Both the position numbers and the translations under genes were made by a program. The notes beneath the pieces were generated by a model. It was not told the origin of the DNA. It ran no database searches and was given only the letters and a program-made list of their open reading frames with translations. From DATGEP01 sp035310125 (GTDB taxonomy: Bacteria; Chloroflexota; Ktedonobacteria; Ktedonobacterales; JADMIN01): 64,000 nt of DNA. The DNA lies in the NCBI GenBank assembly GCA_035310125.1, contig DATGEP010000096.1:1-64000 (forward strand), read 5' to 3'. Shown one piece after another: positions 7,172 to 14,642 of this stretch; position 1 is the stretch's first letter, and the number at the start of each line of letters is the position of its first letter.

Positions 7172-8035
7172 ATGTCCACCGCCACCACCACCTCACCCAA
7201 CATCAACATCACCCACCTCCCCCACACGCCCCACATCGCCCATCCCATCCCCCTGCGCGAGCAGGCCTTCACTCTCCACTGTCATGGTCTCCGTTCCCCT
7301 GCCATCGCCGCTGAGCTCGGCGTCTCCGAGCGCACCATCCGCGCCTGGATAGCCGCCGCCCTCGCCGATCTCAAGGACGACCTCCAGCTCAACCGCAAGC
7401 AACAGATCCTGCTCGCCGTCGAGCGCCAAAACCAACTCACCGCCACCGCCTGGCAGCAATTCGACCACGAGGCCGCCGCTCGCGACGCCCTCCTCGACGC
7501 CACCCTTAATACCCTTCTCGATGCCGGTGCCCAGACATCCGATGCCCCTGCCCATCCTATCACCGTCCACCTGCCAGCCAGCACCCCCGCCCCCCGCTAT
7601 CTCAGTCTTATCCTGCAAGCCAACAAAGAAGCCAACCGCCTCCTCGGCCTCCATACCCTCGCCCGCCTCCAGCTTCTCTCCCCGGACACGGCCCCCGCCG
7701 ATTCGCCAAATGCGGCAGAATCGGCAACCGCTGCCGAACCAGGATTAGCCGCGGGCCTTCAGCTCGCGAATCCCCACCACGCGACTCCCTCGCCATCTCT
7801 CGAAGCCGCCACCGAAACTGACATTCCGGCAGAATCGGCAACTGACATTCCGGCAGAATCGGCAACCGCCGCTTCCTCCTCGCTCCTCGTGGGAGAGGGC
7901 TTCCCGCCCGTAGCCGGCAACGGCGAGGTTCCAGTCGCCCCTGGCTCCTCGCTCCTCGTGGGAGAGAGGCTGGGGGTGAGGTCCCAGCCCGCGCACCGCA
8001 CTTCTACCAGGAGGCTACACCCCTGGATGATGTGA
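7172..8035 (+). CDS. Helix-turn-helix protein with repeat-derived C-terminal tail
   Basis: A 287-residue protein with a strong GAAAGGAG ribosome site. Residues about 27-62 form a helix-turn-helix (LREQAFTLHCHGLRSPAIAAELGVSERTIRAWIAAAL, split here: HTH centre LGVSERTIRAWI) like those of terminase small subunits or transposase-associated regulators. A helical segment follows to about 165. From about residue 170 the sequence is low-complexity and encoded largely by dispersed repeats: DIPAESAT occurs twice in tandem (exact 24-nt units), and SSLLVGE twice from family-1 palindromes. The conserved part is the first 170 residues. Function is unknown; DNA binding is likely. Confidence 0.6.
   Translation: MSTATTTSPNINITHLPHTPHIAHPIPLREQAFTLHCHGLRSPAIAAELGVSERTIRAWIAAALADLKDDLQLNRKQQILLAVERQNQLTATAWQQFDHEAAARDALLDATLNTLLDAGAQTSDAPAHPITVHLPASTPAPRYLSLILQANKEANRLLGLHTLARLQLLSPDTAPADSPNAAESATAAEPGLAAGLQLANPHHATPSPSLEAATETDIPAESATDIPAESATAASSSLLVGEGFPPVAGNGEVPVAPGSSLLVGERLGVRSQPAHRTSTRRLHPWMM
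7819..7866. repeat. Family-2 repeat, two exact 24-nt tandem units
   Basis: The 24-nt unit beginning TGACATTCCGGCAGAATCGG is repeated exactly at 7819-7842 and 7843-7866, in frame with the HTH gene. Its reverse complement contains GTTGCCGATTCTGCCG, closely related to the GTTGCCGTTTTTGCCG copies in the deformylase gene. A weaker third copy is at about 7708-7724. Confidence 0.8.
7873..7983. repeat. Two family-1 repeats inside the HTH gene
   Basis: CTCCTCGCTCCTCGTGGGAG occurs at about 7876-7895 and again at 7946-7965. The second copy continues into GAGGCTGGGGGTGAGGTC, the reverse complement of the 5432 element. Both are read in frame within the HTH protein. Confidence 0.7.
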
Positions 8036-8232
8036 GCGAATCATCCAGACCACATGCACCTTTACAACCCAATTCCGCGCCCTATCAGCTTTGGTGAAGT
8101 GCCTGGGTGTCCAGCCTCCATTGGCGCAGCCTTGCCCTTGCATAGTGGAGGAGCCATATGCTATACTGCCGGGCGTGAGGAGCCGGAACCGGAGCAGCCG
8201 GGATCGGTTCTCGCCAAAACAATGTCGTCTCT

Positions 8233-8309
8233 CGGGGTGTAGCGCAGTTGGCTAGCGCGCAGCGTTCGGGACGCTGAGGTCGGAGGTTCAAGTCCTCTCA
8301 CCCCGACCA
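8233..8309 (+). tRNA. tRNA-Pro (anticodon CGG)
   Basis: A complete 77-nt cloverleaf. The acceptor stem CGGGGTG pairs with CACCCCG, followed by discriminator A and an encoded CCA (8307-8309). The anticodon stem CAGCG/CGCTG closes the loop TTCGGGA, giving anticodon CGG with G37 as usual for proline tRNAs. The T arm contains GGTTCAAGTCC. It decodes CCG codons, which are abundant in these high-GC genes. Confidence 0.97.
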
Positions 8310-8631
8310 GACCCTCCATGCGCAGAGTGATGCTGTGCGCGTGGAGCGGAGTGAATCTGAGGAGCACGCCATGCTGGCGAGGGCTGCGAATACACGTATC
8401 ACGGATACTTGTAGCGCTCCCCCCCATGTGGGCGTGCTCTTCGTGTCTTTGCCCCACGACGGCGGGCGATATCATCGGTCTCGCGCCCGTCTCGTTTGGA
8501 TCAGCGGCCGCCATAGACGGCGGAGATAAGCGTCGCGTCCCGCAGTGCTACGCGCCCGCGGGCTGCCAAGACGACTCTTCTCCGTCGCGATCCTGGAAGG
8601 CTGCTGTATCCGGGGAGAAAGGGAGTCGCCG
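8310..8631. other. Gene-free stretch after the tRNA
   Basis: About 320 bp with no supported gene, hairpin or clear promoter. It presumably holds the promoter and leader of the HNH gene, whose AAGGG ribosome site lies at its end. Confidence 0.4.
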
Positions 8632-9162
8632 ATGCCGGTGCTGGTCCTGAACACCTCGCTTCAGCCGCTCTCCGTCATACCGGAGCGCCGCCTGGTCGTG
8701 TTGCTCACGAAGCAAAAGGTGGCGTTCGTAGATGACCGCGTGCGTCAGGTGATTGAAGAGGGCATCAACGCGCGTCATATGCATACGGATGAGCCAGTGA
8801 TCGTGCAGTTACTCGCCAATGTGCGCGTGCCACGCATGGTGTTGCGGCCCACGCGCTCGAATATTATGCTACGCGACGAGGAGACTTGCCAGTATTGCGG
8901 CAAGCACTCCCGTGATTTGACGCTCGATCACGTGCTGCCTCGCTCGCGCGGTGGCCAGAGCACGTGGGAGAACCTGGTGGCGTGTTGCCGCGCCTGCAAC
9001 GGTCGTAAGGGCAACAGGCTGCTCAAAGATGCGGGCATGCATCTCACCAAGCAGCCGAGGCCGCTCGACCACGAGTACGCCGGGTTCTTCCTACTGCGCT
9101 ACCCACGCCTGCGTGAGGCGTATGATGCGTTTTTGGTGTCGGCGCAGGCTCAGAGCGCTTGA
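8632..9162 (+). CDS. HNH endonuclease family protein
   Basis: A 176-residue protein with an N-terminal domain (MPVLVLNTSLQPLSVI onward) and a C-terminal HNH nuclease motif: CQYCGKHSRDLTLDHVLPRS, then a second CRACNGRK zinc pair. The four cysteines (CxxC...CxxC) hold structural zinc, and DH with the later asparagine form the catalytic ββα-metal core. This is the widespread standalone HNH family of Actinobacteria, Chloroflexota and cyanobacteria. Its role is not defined; it is not next to a methylase. The ATG at 8632 is chosen over an upstream one at 8545 because conserved sequence starts there and AAGGG precedes it. Confidence 0.9.
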   Translation: MPVLVLNTSLQPLSVIPERRLVVLLTKQKVAFVDDRVRQVIEEGINARHMHTDEPVIVQLLANVRVPRMVLRPTRSNIMLRDEETCQYCGKHSRDLTLDHVLPRSRGGQSTWENLVACCRACNGRKGNRLLKDAGMHLTKQPRPLDHEYAGFFLLRYPRLREAYDAFLVSAQAQSA

Positions 9163-9240
9163 GAACTTTCGGCGCGCCCATCCGTATATCTAATGGAACG
9201 GAGCTACGTGGGTGAGGATGCCGGCCAGGCGCCGCATGAA

Positions 9241-9270
9241 GAAGAAGGCATTCGCATGGATGCCTTCTTC
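9241..9270 (+). terminator. Hairpin terminator after the HNH gene
   Basis: GAAGAAGGCAT (9241-9251) pairs perfectly with ATGCCTTCTTC (9260-9270) across an 8-nt loop, 80 bp past the HNH stop. No long T-run follows, so termination efficiency is uncertain. Confidence 0.6.
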
Positions 9271-9600
9271 GGTTCTCTCCGGCAAACTGGCAGAGCCGTT
9301 AAATTCCCATGAAATCACTGTTGGATCAGGGAATGTTCGGTTGGCATATCTCTTGCCTTATGGATGGTGTTCGCGTTTCCGGGCGGTCACCGGCTAGGGT
9401 AGGTAATAGAGTCGTTCACGCGACTACCCAGACGGGCTATCTGCCGCGATGACGATGATGGATTGGTACTTCCGAGCGGACTATTGGCGTGGGGAGGCTG
9501 GCTAATCGTTTACTGCTGTAGCATATGCACAATGACAGAGGCTCCACGCGGCGCATATGCCGCTATTTGGACGTTGTCAAAGTCAGAGGTGAAAGAATAA
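9271..9600. other. Gene-free leader of the GH57 gene
   Basis: 330 bp with no coding potential. It contains an imperfect palindrome around 9553-9570 (GCGGCGCATATGCCGC) shortly before the GH57 start and an AGAGGTG ribosome site. No convincing promoter pair was found. Confidence 0.35.
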
Positions 9601-11058
9601 ATGGATTCACATCAGTTCGTATGTCTCTATGGGCATTTCTACCAGCCACCGCGCGAAGATCCCTTTACAAGCATCGTTCCACATGAGCCGGGTGCTACGC
9701 CATACGAAAACTTCAATGAGAAGATTACAGCCGAGTGCTACCGCCCGAACGCCGAAGAAGGAAACTTCGCTTCCATCAGCTTTGATCTCGGACCGACGCT
9801 GGCGATGTGGTTGGAGCAGCGGCACCCTGATATTCTCCAATTGATCGTGGATGCTGACCGGCAGAGCTTCGCGCGATATGGCACAGGCAACGCCCTGGCG
9901 CAGGCGTTCAATCATACGATTTTGCCGTTGGCGACAACGCGCGATAAACGTACGCAAATCATCTGGGGGCTCGCCGATTTCGCGCACCGCTTCGGCCATC
10001 CCGCTGAGGGCATGTGGCTCGCGGAGACGGCGGTGGATGAAGAGACGCTGGAAATTCTCGCCGAGCAAGGCGTGAAGTATACGGTGCTGGCGCCGTGGCA
10101 GGCCGCAACGCCAGTGGATGCGACAGAGCCGTATACGGTGCGACTGCCGAGCGGGCGCGACATCGTGGTGTTTTTCTACAATGCTCCATTGAGCGGCGGA
10201 GTGTCGTTCGACTGGGACACCACCACCAACGCCGACTCGTTCGCGGCGTCATACCTGCCTGGTCATCTCAACACTGAGAAGTCGGCACGCGGGGAGGATC
10301 AGCTTATCGTCGTGGCCACGGATGGCGAGCTGTATGGACACCATAAACCCTGGCGCGACCGCTTCCTCAATCATCTCGTGCGCGAAGGAGCCAGCGCGTT
10401 CGGCTTTGAGGTCACTTCGCTGGGGCGCTATCTGCGCGATCACCAGCCGCAGCGCGAAGTAGCGTTGAGGGCGCCGAGCGCATGGAGCTGCTCGCACGGC
10501 GTGGCGCGTTGGGGCAGGGGCTGCGAATGTACCGAAGGGGATTCGTCGTGGAAGCCGGCGCTGCGCCATGCGCTCGATACCCTTGCCGCCCGGCTAGACG
10601 AGACGTTCGAGCGTGAGACAGCGGGCACGCTCTACGACCCTTGGGCGGCACGCGATGCTTATCTGAGCTTGCGCAATGGCTGGATGAGCGCTGAGGAATA
10701 CTGGAATCAGCACGGCAAGAACGATGGACACCCGGTTGGCAAGGCTGCTGAGGAGCGTACGCTTCAACTGTTGGAAGCGCAGTATTATGGACAGTGGATG
10801 TACACGAGCTGCGGGTTCTTCTTTGAGGACTTGGACCGGATCGAGCCGCGCAACGACATCGCATTCGCGCGAAGGGCGATCAGCCTGGTCTGGCAAGCAA
10901 CAGGACTCGACCTGGAAACTGCGTTCGTGAGGGATCTGGCGGCGGCGAAGAGCTGGCGAACGGGACTCACCGGCGAGGACATGTACGCTCAGCTTCCATC
11001 TGTCGCGGCTGGTTTGCTGCCCAATCCACGCACAACCACGGCTGACCCGGCGGCGTAG
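9601..11058 (+). CDS. Glycoside hydrolase family 57 protein
   Basis: A 485-residue GH57 enzyme of the type annotated as alpha-amylase/alpha-mannosidase, often with a DUF3536 C-terminal part. The N-terminus shows LYGHFYQPPREDPF with the GH57 His motif. The predicted nucleophile Glu142 lies in GMWLAETAVDEETL, and the acid/base Asp241 in VVATDGELYGHH. GH57 enzymes act on alpha-1,4-glucans or transfer glucan chains with retention. There is no signal peptide, so it should act in the cytoplasm, perhaps on glycogen. It is a single gene and its substrate cannot be deduced. Confidence 0.93.
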   Translation: MDSHQFVCLYGHFYQPPREDPFTSIVPHEPGATPYENFNEKITAECYRPNAEEGNFASISFDLGPTLAMWLEQRHPDILQLIVDADRQSFARYGTGNALAQAFNHTILPLATTRDKRTQIIWGLADFAHRFGHPAEGMWLAETAVDEETLEILAEQGVKYTVLAPWQAATPVDATEPYTVRLPSGRDIVVFFYNAPLSGGVSFDWDTTTNADSFAASYLPGHLNTEKSARGEDQLIVVATDGELYGHHKPWRDRFLNHLVREGASAFGFEVTSLGRYLRDHQPQREVALRAPSAWSCSHGVARWGRGCECTEGDSSWKPALRHALDTLAARLDETFERETAGTLYDPWAARDAYLSLRNGWMSAEEYWNQHGKNDGHPVGKAAEERTLQLLEAQYYGQWMYTSCGFFFEDLDRIEPRNDIAFARRAISLVWQATGLDLETAFVRDLAAAKSWRTGLTGEDMYAQLPSVAAGLLPNPRTTTADPAA

Positions 11059-11243
11059 AGACCTTCACCCTCTCGGTTCATTGGCACGTTTTTGCTCACG
11101 CGGCGATGAACGGCAGGTCCGCGTTCGTGGCCGCGCGCCCGCGTCCGCTCGTTTAGGAGAAAGAACGTGCGTGGCATATAATGTGGGGAAGATTCCGCCG
11201 TGACAAAGCAGGCAGAGCGCGGCGCGAAAGTGAGGCAGCACAT

Positions 11244-12653
11244 ATGCGGCAGATAGAACAGGACGGCGAGCACATTTGGCTGCGGCAATCCGTCACCTTC
11301 ACTGCCAACGGGCAGACCCGCACCGTCGAAATCGCGATCCCGCTGCGTCCCGGCGCGCCTCCCGAAGAAATCGAGCGGCTGCTGGCGGAGGCCGACGCAG
11401 GCATGTGGCGCATTTCGCAGCGCCTCGATAGTCACGTCGCCGCCCTGTTGAATGGCGCCGGGTCGGCGGCGAGTATCCCCAACCAGGCGCCCGTCTCGTC
11501 CACCGCTGCCGTCGCGGAAGCGCCGCGCCCGCCCACGCCCGCAGCGCCGTCACGCCCCACTGCCCATACAGAGCGCCCAGCGCAGCCCGCCGCACCAGTG
11601 CGCCCCGCTGCCCATCCCGCTAGCCCCCCATCGCGCCCATCACCGGAGCCAGCCGTTGCGTCCACGCGCCCCCGTCCCAACAGTCCCCCGGTCGAGCCTG
11701 CGCTCACCGCTGCCTCTACCAAATCAGCACCCGCGGGCAGCGAGCTTTCTCGCAAAGATTTTCTATCCGCTGCCGCCGAGCTGGGTCTCAATGCCAAACA
11801 GGTGATGGAGCGGCTAGGTGTCCGCACGCTGGAGGGCCTCAATTTACGCGAAGCGCTGGAAGCTCTCCGCCGCCAACTGCTCCGCGACGGCGACGCTGCT
11901 CCCGATCCCATTCCAGCCGCCGCGCCGAGCGCCCCAGGGCCGGAAGCCTCCTCGCCACGCTACTTCGAGGAGGAGGATGGTGATTACGAAGTTACCTTCA
12001 CGATGGATGGCGACGACGCTCTTGCCGAGGAGCTTGACGCATACGAAGCCGCTCGCCCGGCCAGCGGAGCATCCGCTGAAGCGGCCGACGACCTGGAGGA
12101 TCCCGACACCCTGAGCGACCTTGATCTGGATGATGTGCCCGACTTTGGCCCCCCGCCCTCCGCCGCGCATGCTTCCCATGCGGCCCATGCGCCTGCCCGC
12201 CGCAATGCTTCAGCGAAGCCCGCGCCGGCTCCATCCGCTGCGCCCGCCGCCCCTCTTGCCCAAGCGGGAGGGATCGAGCCAGCTACCTCATCCGCGGCGC
12301 AGCGTGTGGCGCAGCTTCGCGCTATTCGGGGCGGTGGCGCTCCAACCACACACCAGCGCTCGGCCTATCGCAACGTCGTCGTCAGTGAGCTTGGCGAGCC
12401 GGAGGCCATCGCGCTGATTCGTGGAATCTGGCGCGTCAATCCAGAGCGGTTGGGACCCGACCAGCTCGACGCGCTCATCAGCTGGGGCAAGCAGGATATC
12501 TTCGCCGAAGAGGCCGCCAGCGTGCTCGCCGCGCTCCGGACCGCGCGCCAGCAAGCCACAGCAGAAGATGCTTCCACATCCGAGGTGACGCCGCAGCCCA
12601 CGCCGCGCAGCCGCGCGCCACAGCCGCCGCGCGCCCCCTCAGGAGGCCGCTGA
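11244..12653 (+). CDS. Ala/Pro-rich protein with two small conserved domains, unknown function
   Basis: A protein of about 469 residues, first gene of an operon with rsmD (1-bp overlap; AGGAGG before rsmD). The N-terminal about 60 residues (VTFTANGQTRTVEIAIPL, then PPEEIERLLAEADAGMWRIS) look folded. A long Ala/Pro linker follows, then a helical module SRKDFLSAAAELGLNAKQVM ending GLNLREALEALRRQL, an acidic stretch (EEEDGDYEVTF, DDLEDPDTLSDLDLDDVPDF), and a C-terminal domain with VVVSELGEPEAIALIRGIWRV and LISWGKQDIFAEEAASVL. An upstream in-frame ATG at 11181 overlaps a TATAAT (11177-11182) that may be the promoter, so the ATG at 11244 is preferred. I do not recognise the family. Confidence 0.6.
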   Translation: MRQIEQDGEHIWLRQSVTFTANGQTRTVEIAIPLRPGAPPEEIERLLAEADAGMWRISQRLDSHVAALLNGAGSAASIPNQAPVSSTAAVAEAPRPPTPAAPSRPTAHTERPAQPAAPVRPAAHPASPPSRPSPEPAVASTRPRPNSPPVEPALTAASTKSAPAGSELSRKDFLSAAAELGLNAKQVMERLGVRTLEGLNLREALEALRRQLLRDGDAAPDPIPAAAPSAPGPEASSPRYFEEEDGDYEVTFTMDGDDALAEELDAYEAARPASGASAEAADDLEDPDTLSDLDLDDVPDFGPPPSAAHASHAAHAPARRNASAKPAPAPSAAPAAPLAQAGGIEPATSSAAQRVAQLRAIRGGGAPTTHQRSAYRNVVVSELGEPEAIALIRGIWRVNPERLGPDQLDALISWGKQDIFAEEAASVLAALRTARQQATAEDASTSEVTPQPTPRSRAPQPPRAPSGGR

Positions 12654-13285
12654 TGCGTGTCGTCGCCGGCTCTGCCAGGGGTCGCCAGCTCAAGGGGCCG
12701 AAGGGGCCCGGTACGCGGCCCGTCATGGACCGTGTCAAGACGGCGCTCTTTGACACGCTCGCCCCGCGCATCCGCGACGCCCGCTTTCTTGATCTCTTCG
12801 CCGGCACTGGAGGTATTGGCATCGAGGCTCTCAGCCGTGGCGCCGCCTCCGCCACTTTCATCGAGATTGGCCCCGAAGCCCTTAAGCTCGTCCGCGAAAA
12901 TCTCGCCAGCACCCGCCTCGCGGCCCGCGCCGAGGTCTTGCGTGCCGATGCTTTCGCCTTTCTGGAGAGTGCGCATGCCGCCGCGAGGCGCTATGATATT
13001 GTGTATGTGGCGCCGCCGCAGTATCAGGGCATGGCAGCCCGCGCCGTCGCACGGCTCGATACCGCCCCGCTCACCGAACCTGGCGGCCTCGTCATTGTCC
13101 AGATTGACCCGCGCGAACGCGGCGATCTGGAGCCGCTGACCCTACGCCGGTTACGAGTCAGCGACGAGCGCCGCTATGGCAGCACCCTGCTCGTCTTTTA
13201 TGAGCACGTCAACCCGAAGGAGCCGTCCACCGGGCAGGAAATGCATGCCACCGAGCGGCACTGCTCAGGAGCCATCCCATCATGA
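12653..13285 (+). CDS. rsmD: 16S rRNA (guanine966-N2)-methyltransferase RsmD-like
   Basis: A 210-residue Rossmann methyltransferase using S-adenosylmethionine to modify 16S rRNA during 30S assembly. The N-terminus VVAGSARGRQLKGPKGPGTRP and RVKTALFDTL are typical of RsmD, as is the motif I block FLDLFAGTGGIGIEALSRGA (45-64). Motif IV, usually (N/D)PPY, reads VAPPQY (119-124), so the catalytic acidic residue is replaced by Ala120. The fold and context still support RsmD. It overlaps the genes on both sides (1 bp and 4 bp). Confidence 0.85.
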   Translation: MRVVAGSARGRQLKGPKGPGTRPVMDRVKTALFDTLAPRIRDARFLDLFAGTGGIGIEALSRGAASATFIEIGPEALKLVRENLASTRLAARAEVLRADAFAFLESAHAAARRYDIVYVAPPQYQGMAARAVARLDTAPLTEPGGLVIVQIDPRERGDLEPLTLRRLRVSDERRYGSTLLVFYEHVNPKEPSTGQEMHATERHCSGAIPS

Positions 13286-13860
13286 TGAACCCAGCGAGTA
13301 GATTCTCTTTCATAGATGAGGGCGAAGCGCTACGCCGTCTTGGCGTAGATCGCGACACTCTGCAAACCTTTGTCCACGAGAAACGCCTGCGCGCCTATCC
13401 TGGCGTCGGCAAGGGCAGCTTTTTCCGCGTTGCCGACGTTGATGCCTTGTTCGCTGAGCTGCATGCCGGTGGTGCCAGTCCTGATCAGGCCGGCGCTGGT
13501 GAGGCGCCACCTCCCGGCCGCAAGCTCTTCGACCCCGCCTATAAAGTCCACGTTCGCCTGCAAGCCGACCTCAAATGGTATGACCTCGAAGACGACGATC
13601 TCAAAGCCTGGGCGCGCGAGATGACCGCCGACGGCTACGCCCGCCAGCGCACCAATATCACTCGCGTCATTGACAAGCTCCAGCGCATGATTGAGCTGAT
13701 GGACGAAGCCGCTGCCGGTTGGAAGACGCTCACTCCACCCCCTCCACCACCCGTCTCAGACCCCGCCAGCTCACGTATCCAGCCCACCATCACCCGCCGC
13801 CAGCGCAAAGCGCTACCCATGGCTGGCCCCAGCATTCCGCCGCCGGGCACACCGGAGTAG
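13282..13860 (+). CDS. Excisionase/MerR-like HTH protein
   Basis: A 192-residue protein overlapping rsmD by 4 bp (ATGA). Residues about 8-60 form a winged-helix excisionase-type fold (DEGEALRRLGVDRDTLQTFV, then RLRAYPGVGKGSFFRVADVDALF). A linker leads to a helical domain (LKWYDLEDDDLKAWAREMTA, then TNITRVIDKLQRMIELMDEAA) and a Pro-rich tail. DNA binding is likely. The tight coupling to rsmD and the acidic upstream protein suggests a conserved three-gene unit of unknown purpose. Confidence 0.6.
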   Translation: MMNPASRFSFIDEGEALRRLGVDRDTLQTFVHEKRLRAYPGVGKGSFFRVADVDALFAELHAGGASPDQAGAGEAPPPGRKLFDPAYKVHVRLQADLKWYDLEDDDLKAWAREMTADGYARQRTNITRVIDKLQRMIELMDEAAAGWKTLTPPPPPPVSDPASSRIQPTITRRQRKALPMAGPSIPPPGTPE

Positions 13861-13912
13861 CACCGGCTCAAGGTACTCTCGCGGTCACAAGATGGCGTGC
13901 CGCCAGATGCCC

Positions 13913-13943
13913 TTGACCTTCCAGCGACGGGAAGGTGTATGCT
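13913..13943 (+). promoter_or_regulatory. MerR-type promoter and operator with 19-bp spacer
   Basis: TTGACC (13913-13918) and TATGCT (13938-13943) are separated by exactly 19 bp, the overlong spacing that MerR-family activators correct. Between and across them lies the dyad ACCTTCC-N7-GGAAGGT (13916-13936), like the operators of CueR/ZntR/PbrR-type metal sensors. Transcription would start near 13950, just before the GGAAGGAGG ribosome site of the MerR gene, implying autoregulation. Confidence 0.85.
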
Positions 13944-13972
13944 GCCTTGTGGAAGGAGGCGCGGGCAGCGAT

Positions 13973-14497
13973 ATGTCTACCACCTGGGTTCGCGCGGCGC
14001 GCGACGACACCGGCAACAGCTCTCGTGGCGCGGAGAACTTGACTATCGGCCGGTTGGCGCGTCTAACCGGGCTGAGCGCCAAGACCATCCGCTACTATGA
14101 GGAGATTGGGTTGTTGCCACGCCCGCCGCGTGGAGTCAACGGCTACCGTCGCTACGGCCCGATAGACGTTAACCGTCTGCACTTGCTCCGGTGCATCAAA
14201 TTGCTGGGCGTGCCTCTTTCGCAAGCGAAGCCCCTGCTGGCCGGCGCCTCCGCTGCACGTTGCGCGGACGTGCAGCGCGAGTTGCAGCGGCTCGTGGACG
14301 CGCGAGCCTCCGCACTCGATCGGGAAATCGCCGAGTTACAAGCGTTTCGCGAAAATCTGACGGACTACCAGCGCGTGCTGGCGGCCTGCCATGCTGATGA
14401 ACGCGCGTCGTTTAGTGCGTGTGAAGACATGCGCTGCATCGCTCCGTCGAGCGGCGCATGCGTATGCGACGAGGAGCAGAGTCATGTTTGTTGCTAA
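13973..14497 (+). CDS. MerR-family metal-responsive regulator
   Basis: A 174-residue MerR protein. The DNA-binding domain is LTIGRLARLTGLSAKTIRYY (23-42) with EEIGLLPRPPRGVNGYRRYG. The dimerisation helix spans about 97-138. Metal-ligand candidates are Cys97 at the helix start (equivalent to Cys79 of ZntR/PbrR), Cys139-His140, Cys150, Cys155, and a Cys-rich tail (Cys163, 165, 173, 174). This pattern fits a Zn/Cd/Pb-type divalent sensor. The start at 13973 is chosen because an upstream ATG (13892) precedes its own promoter, while GGAAGGAGG lies 13 bp before 13973. Its end overlaps a 30-codon Cys-rich gene, and a CDF exporter converges from downstream. Confidence 0.93.
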   Translation: MSTTWVRAARDDTGNSSRGAENLTIGRLARLTGLSAKTIRYYEEIGLLPRPPRGVNGYRRYGPIDVNRLHLLRCIKLLGVPLSQAKPLLAGASAARCADVQRELQRLVDARASALDREIAELQAFRENLTDYQRVLAACHADERASFSACEDMRCIAPSSGACVCDEEQSHVCC

Positions 14498-14576
14498 GAT
14501 GTACGCCGCTGCAGCCAGTGATCCCTGTGATTGCCCGCCTGATTGTCCTTGTGGATGTGGCGGCACCTGCTGCTAA
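14484..14576 (+). CDS. Mini metallothionein-like Cys-rich peptide (30 aa)
   Basis: A 30-residue gene beginning inside the last codons of the merR gene (14-bp overlap, different frame). GAGGAG lies about 9 bp before its ATG. After MFVAKMYAAAA the sequence is SDPCDCPPDCPCGCGGTCC, with seven cysteines in 16 residues in CxC, CxCxC and CC patterns and no aromatic residues, as in metal-thiolate proteins. Co-transcription with the metal sensor from the 19-bp-spacer promoter predicts metal-induced synthesis of a chelating peptide. A chance frame is possible, but the cysteine density, ribosome site and position argue for a real gene. It is too short for standard gene callers. Confidence 0.65.
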   Translation: MFVAKMYAAAASDPCDCPPDCPCGCGGTCC

Positions 14577-14594
14577 GGCTGCTAAGCTATGTGG

Positions 14595-14642
14595 CTGACA
14601 GGCGAAGGGTGGCGTGGCGTCGCGTCATCCATCGCCTGTCAG
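14595..14642. terminator. Shared bidirectional hairpin terminator
   Basis: CTGACAGGCGA (14595-14605) pairs perfectly with TCGCCTGTCAG (14632-14642). The 26-nt interior can pair further (GGGTGGCG with CGCGTCATCC, imperfect). It lies between the Cys-peptide stop and the end of the convergent CDF gene and overlaps the CDF stop codon. Confidence 0.65.

Noticed and set aside
7689..7870. Short spaced repeats that might be a CRISPR array
   Set aside because: Units are directly tandem or irregularly spaced, in frame within a protein, without unique spacers, and related copies lie elsewhere as palindromes.
13892..13972. Upstream in-frame start for the MerR gene
   Set aside because: It begins before the MerR-type promoter, so the transcript would not contain it; the GGAAGGAGG site supports 13973.
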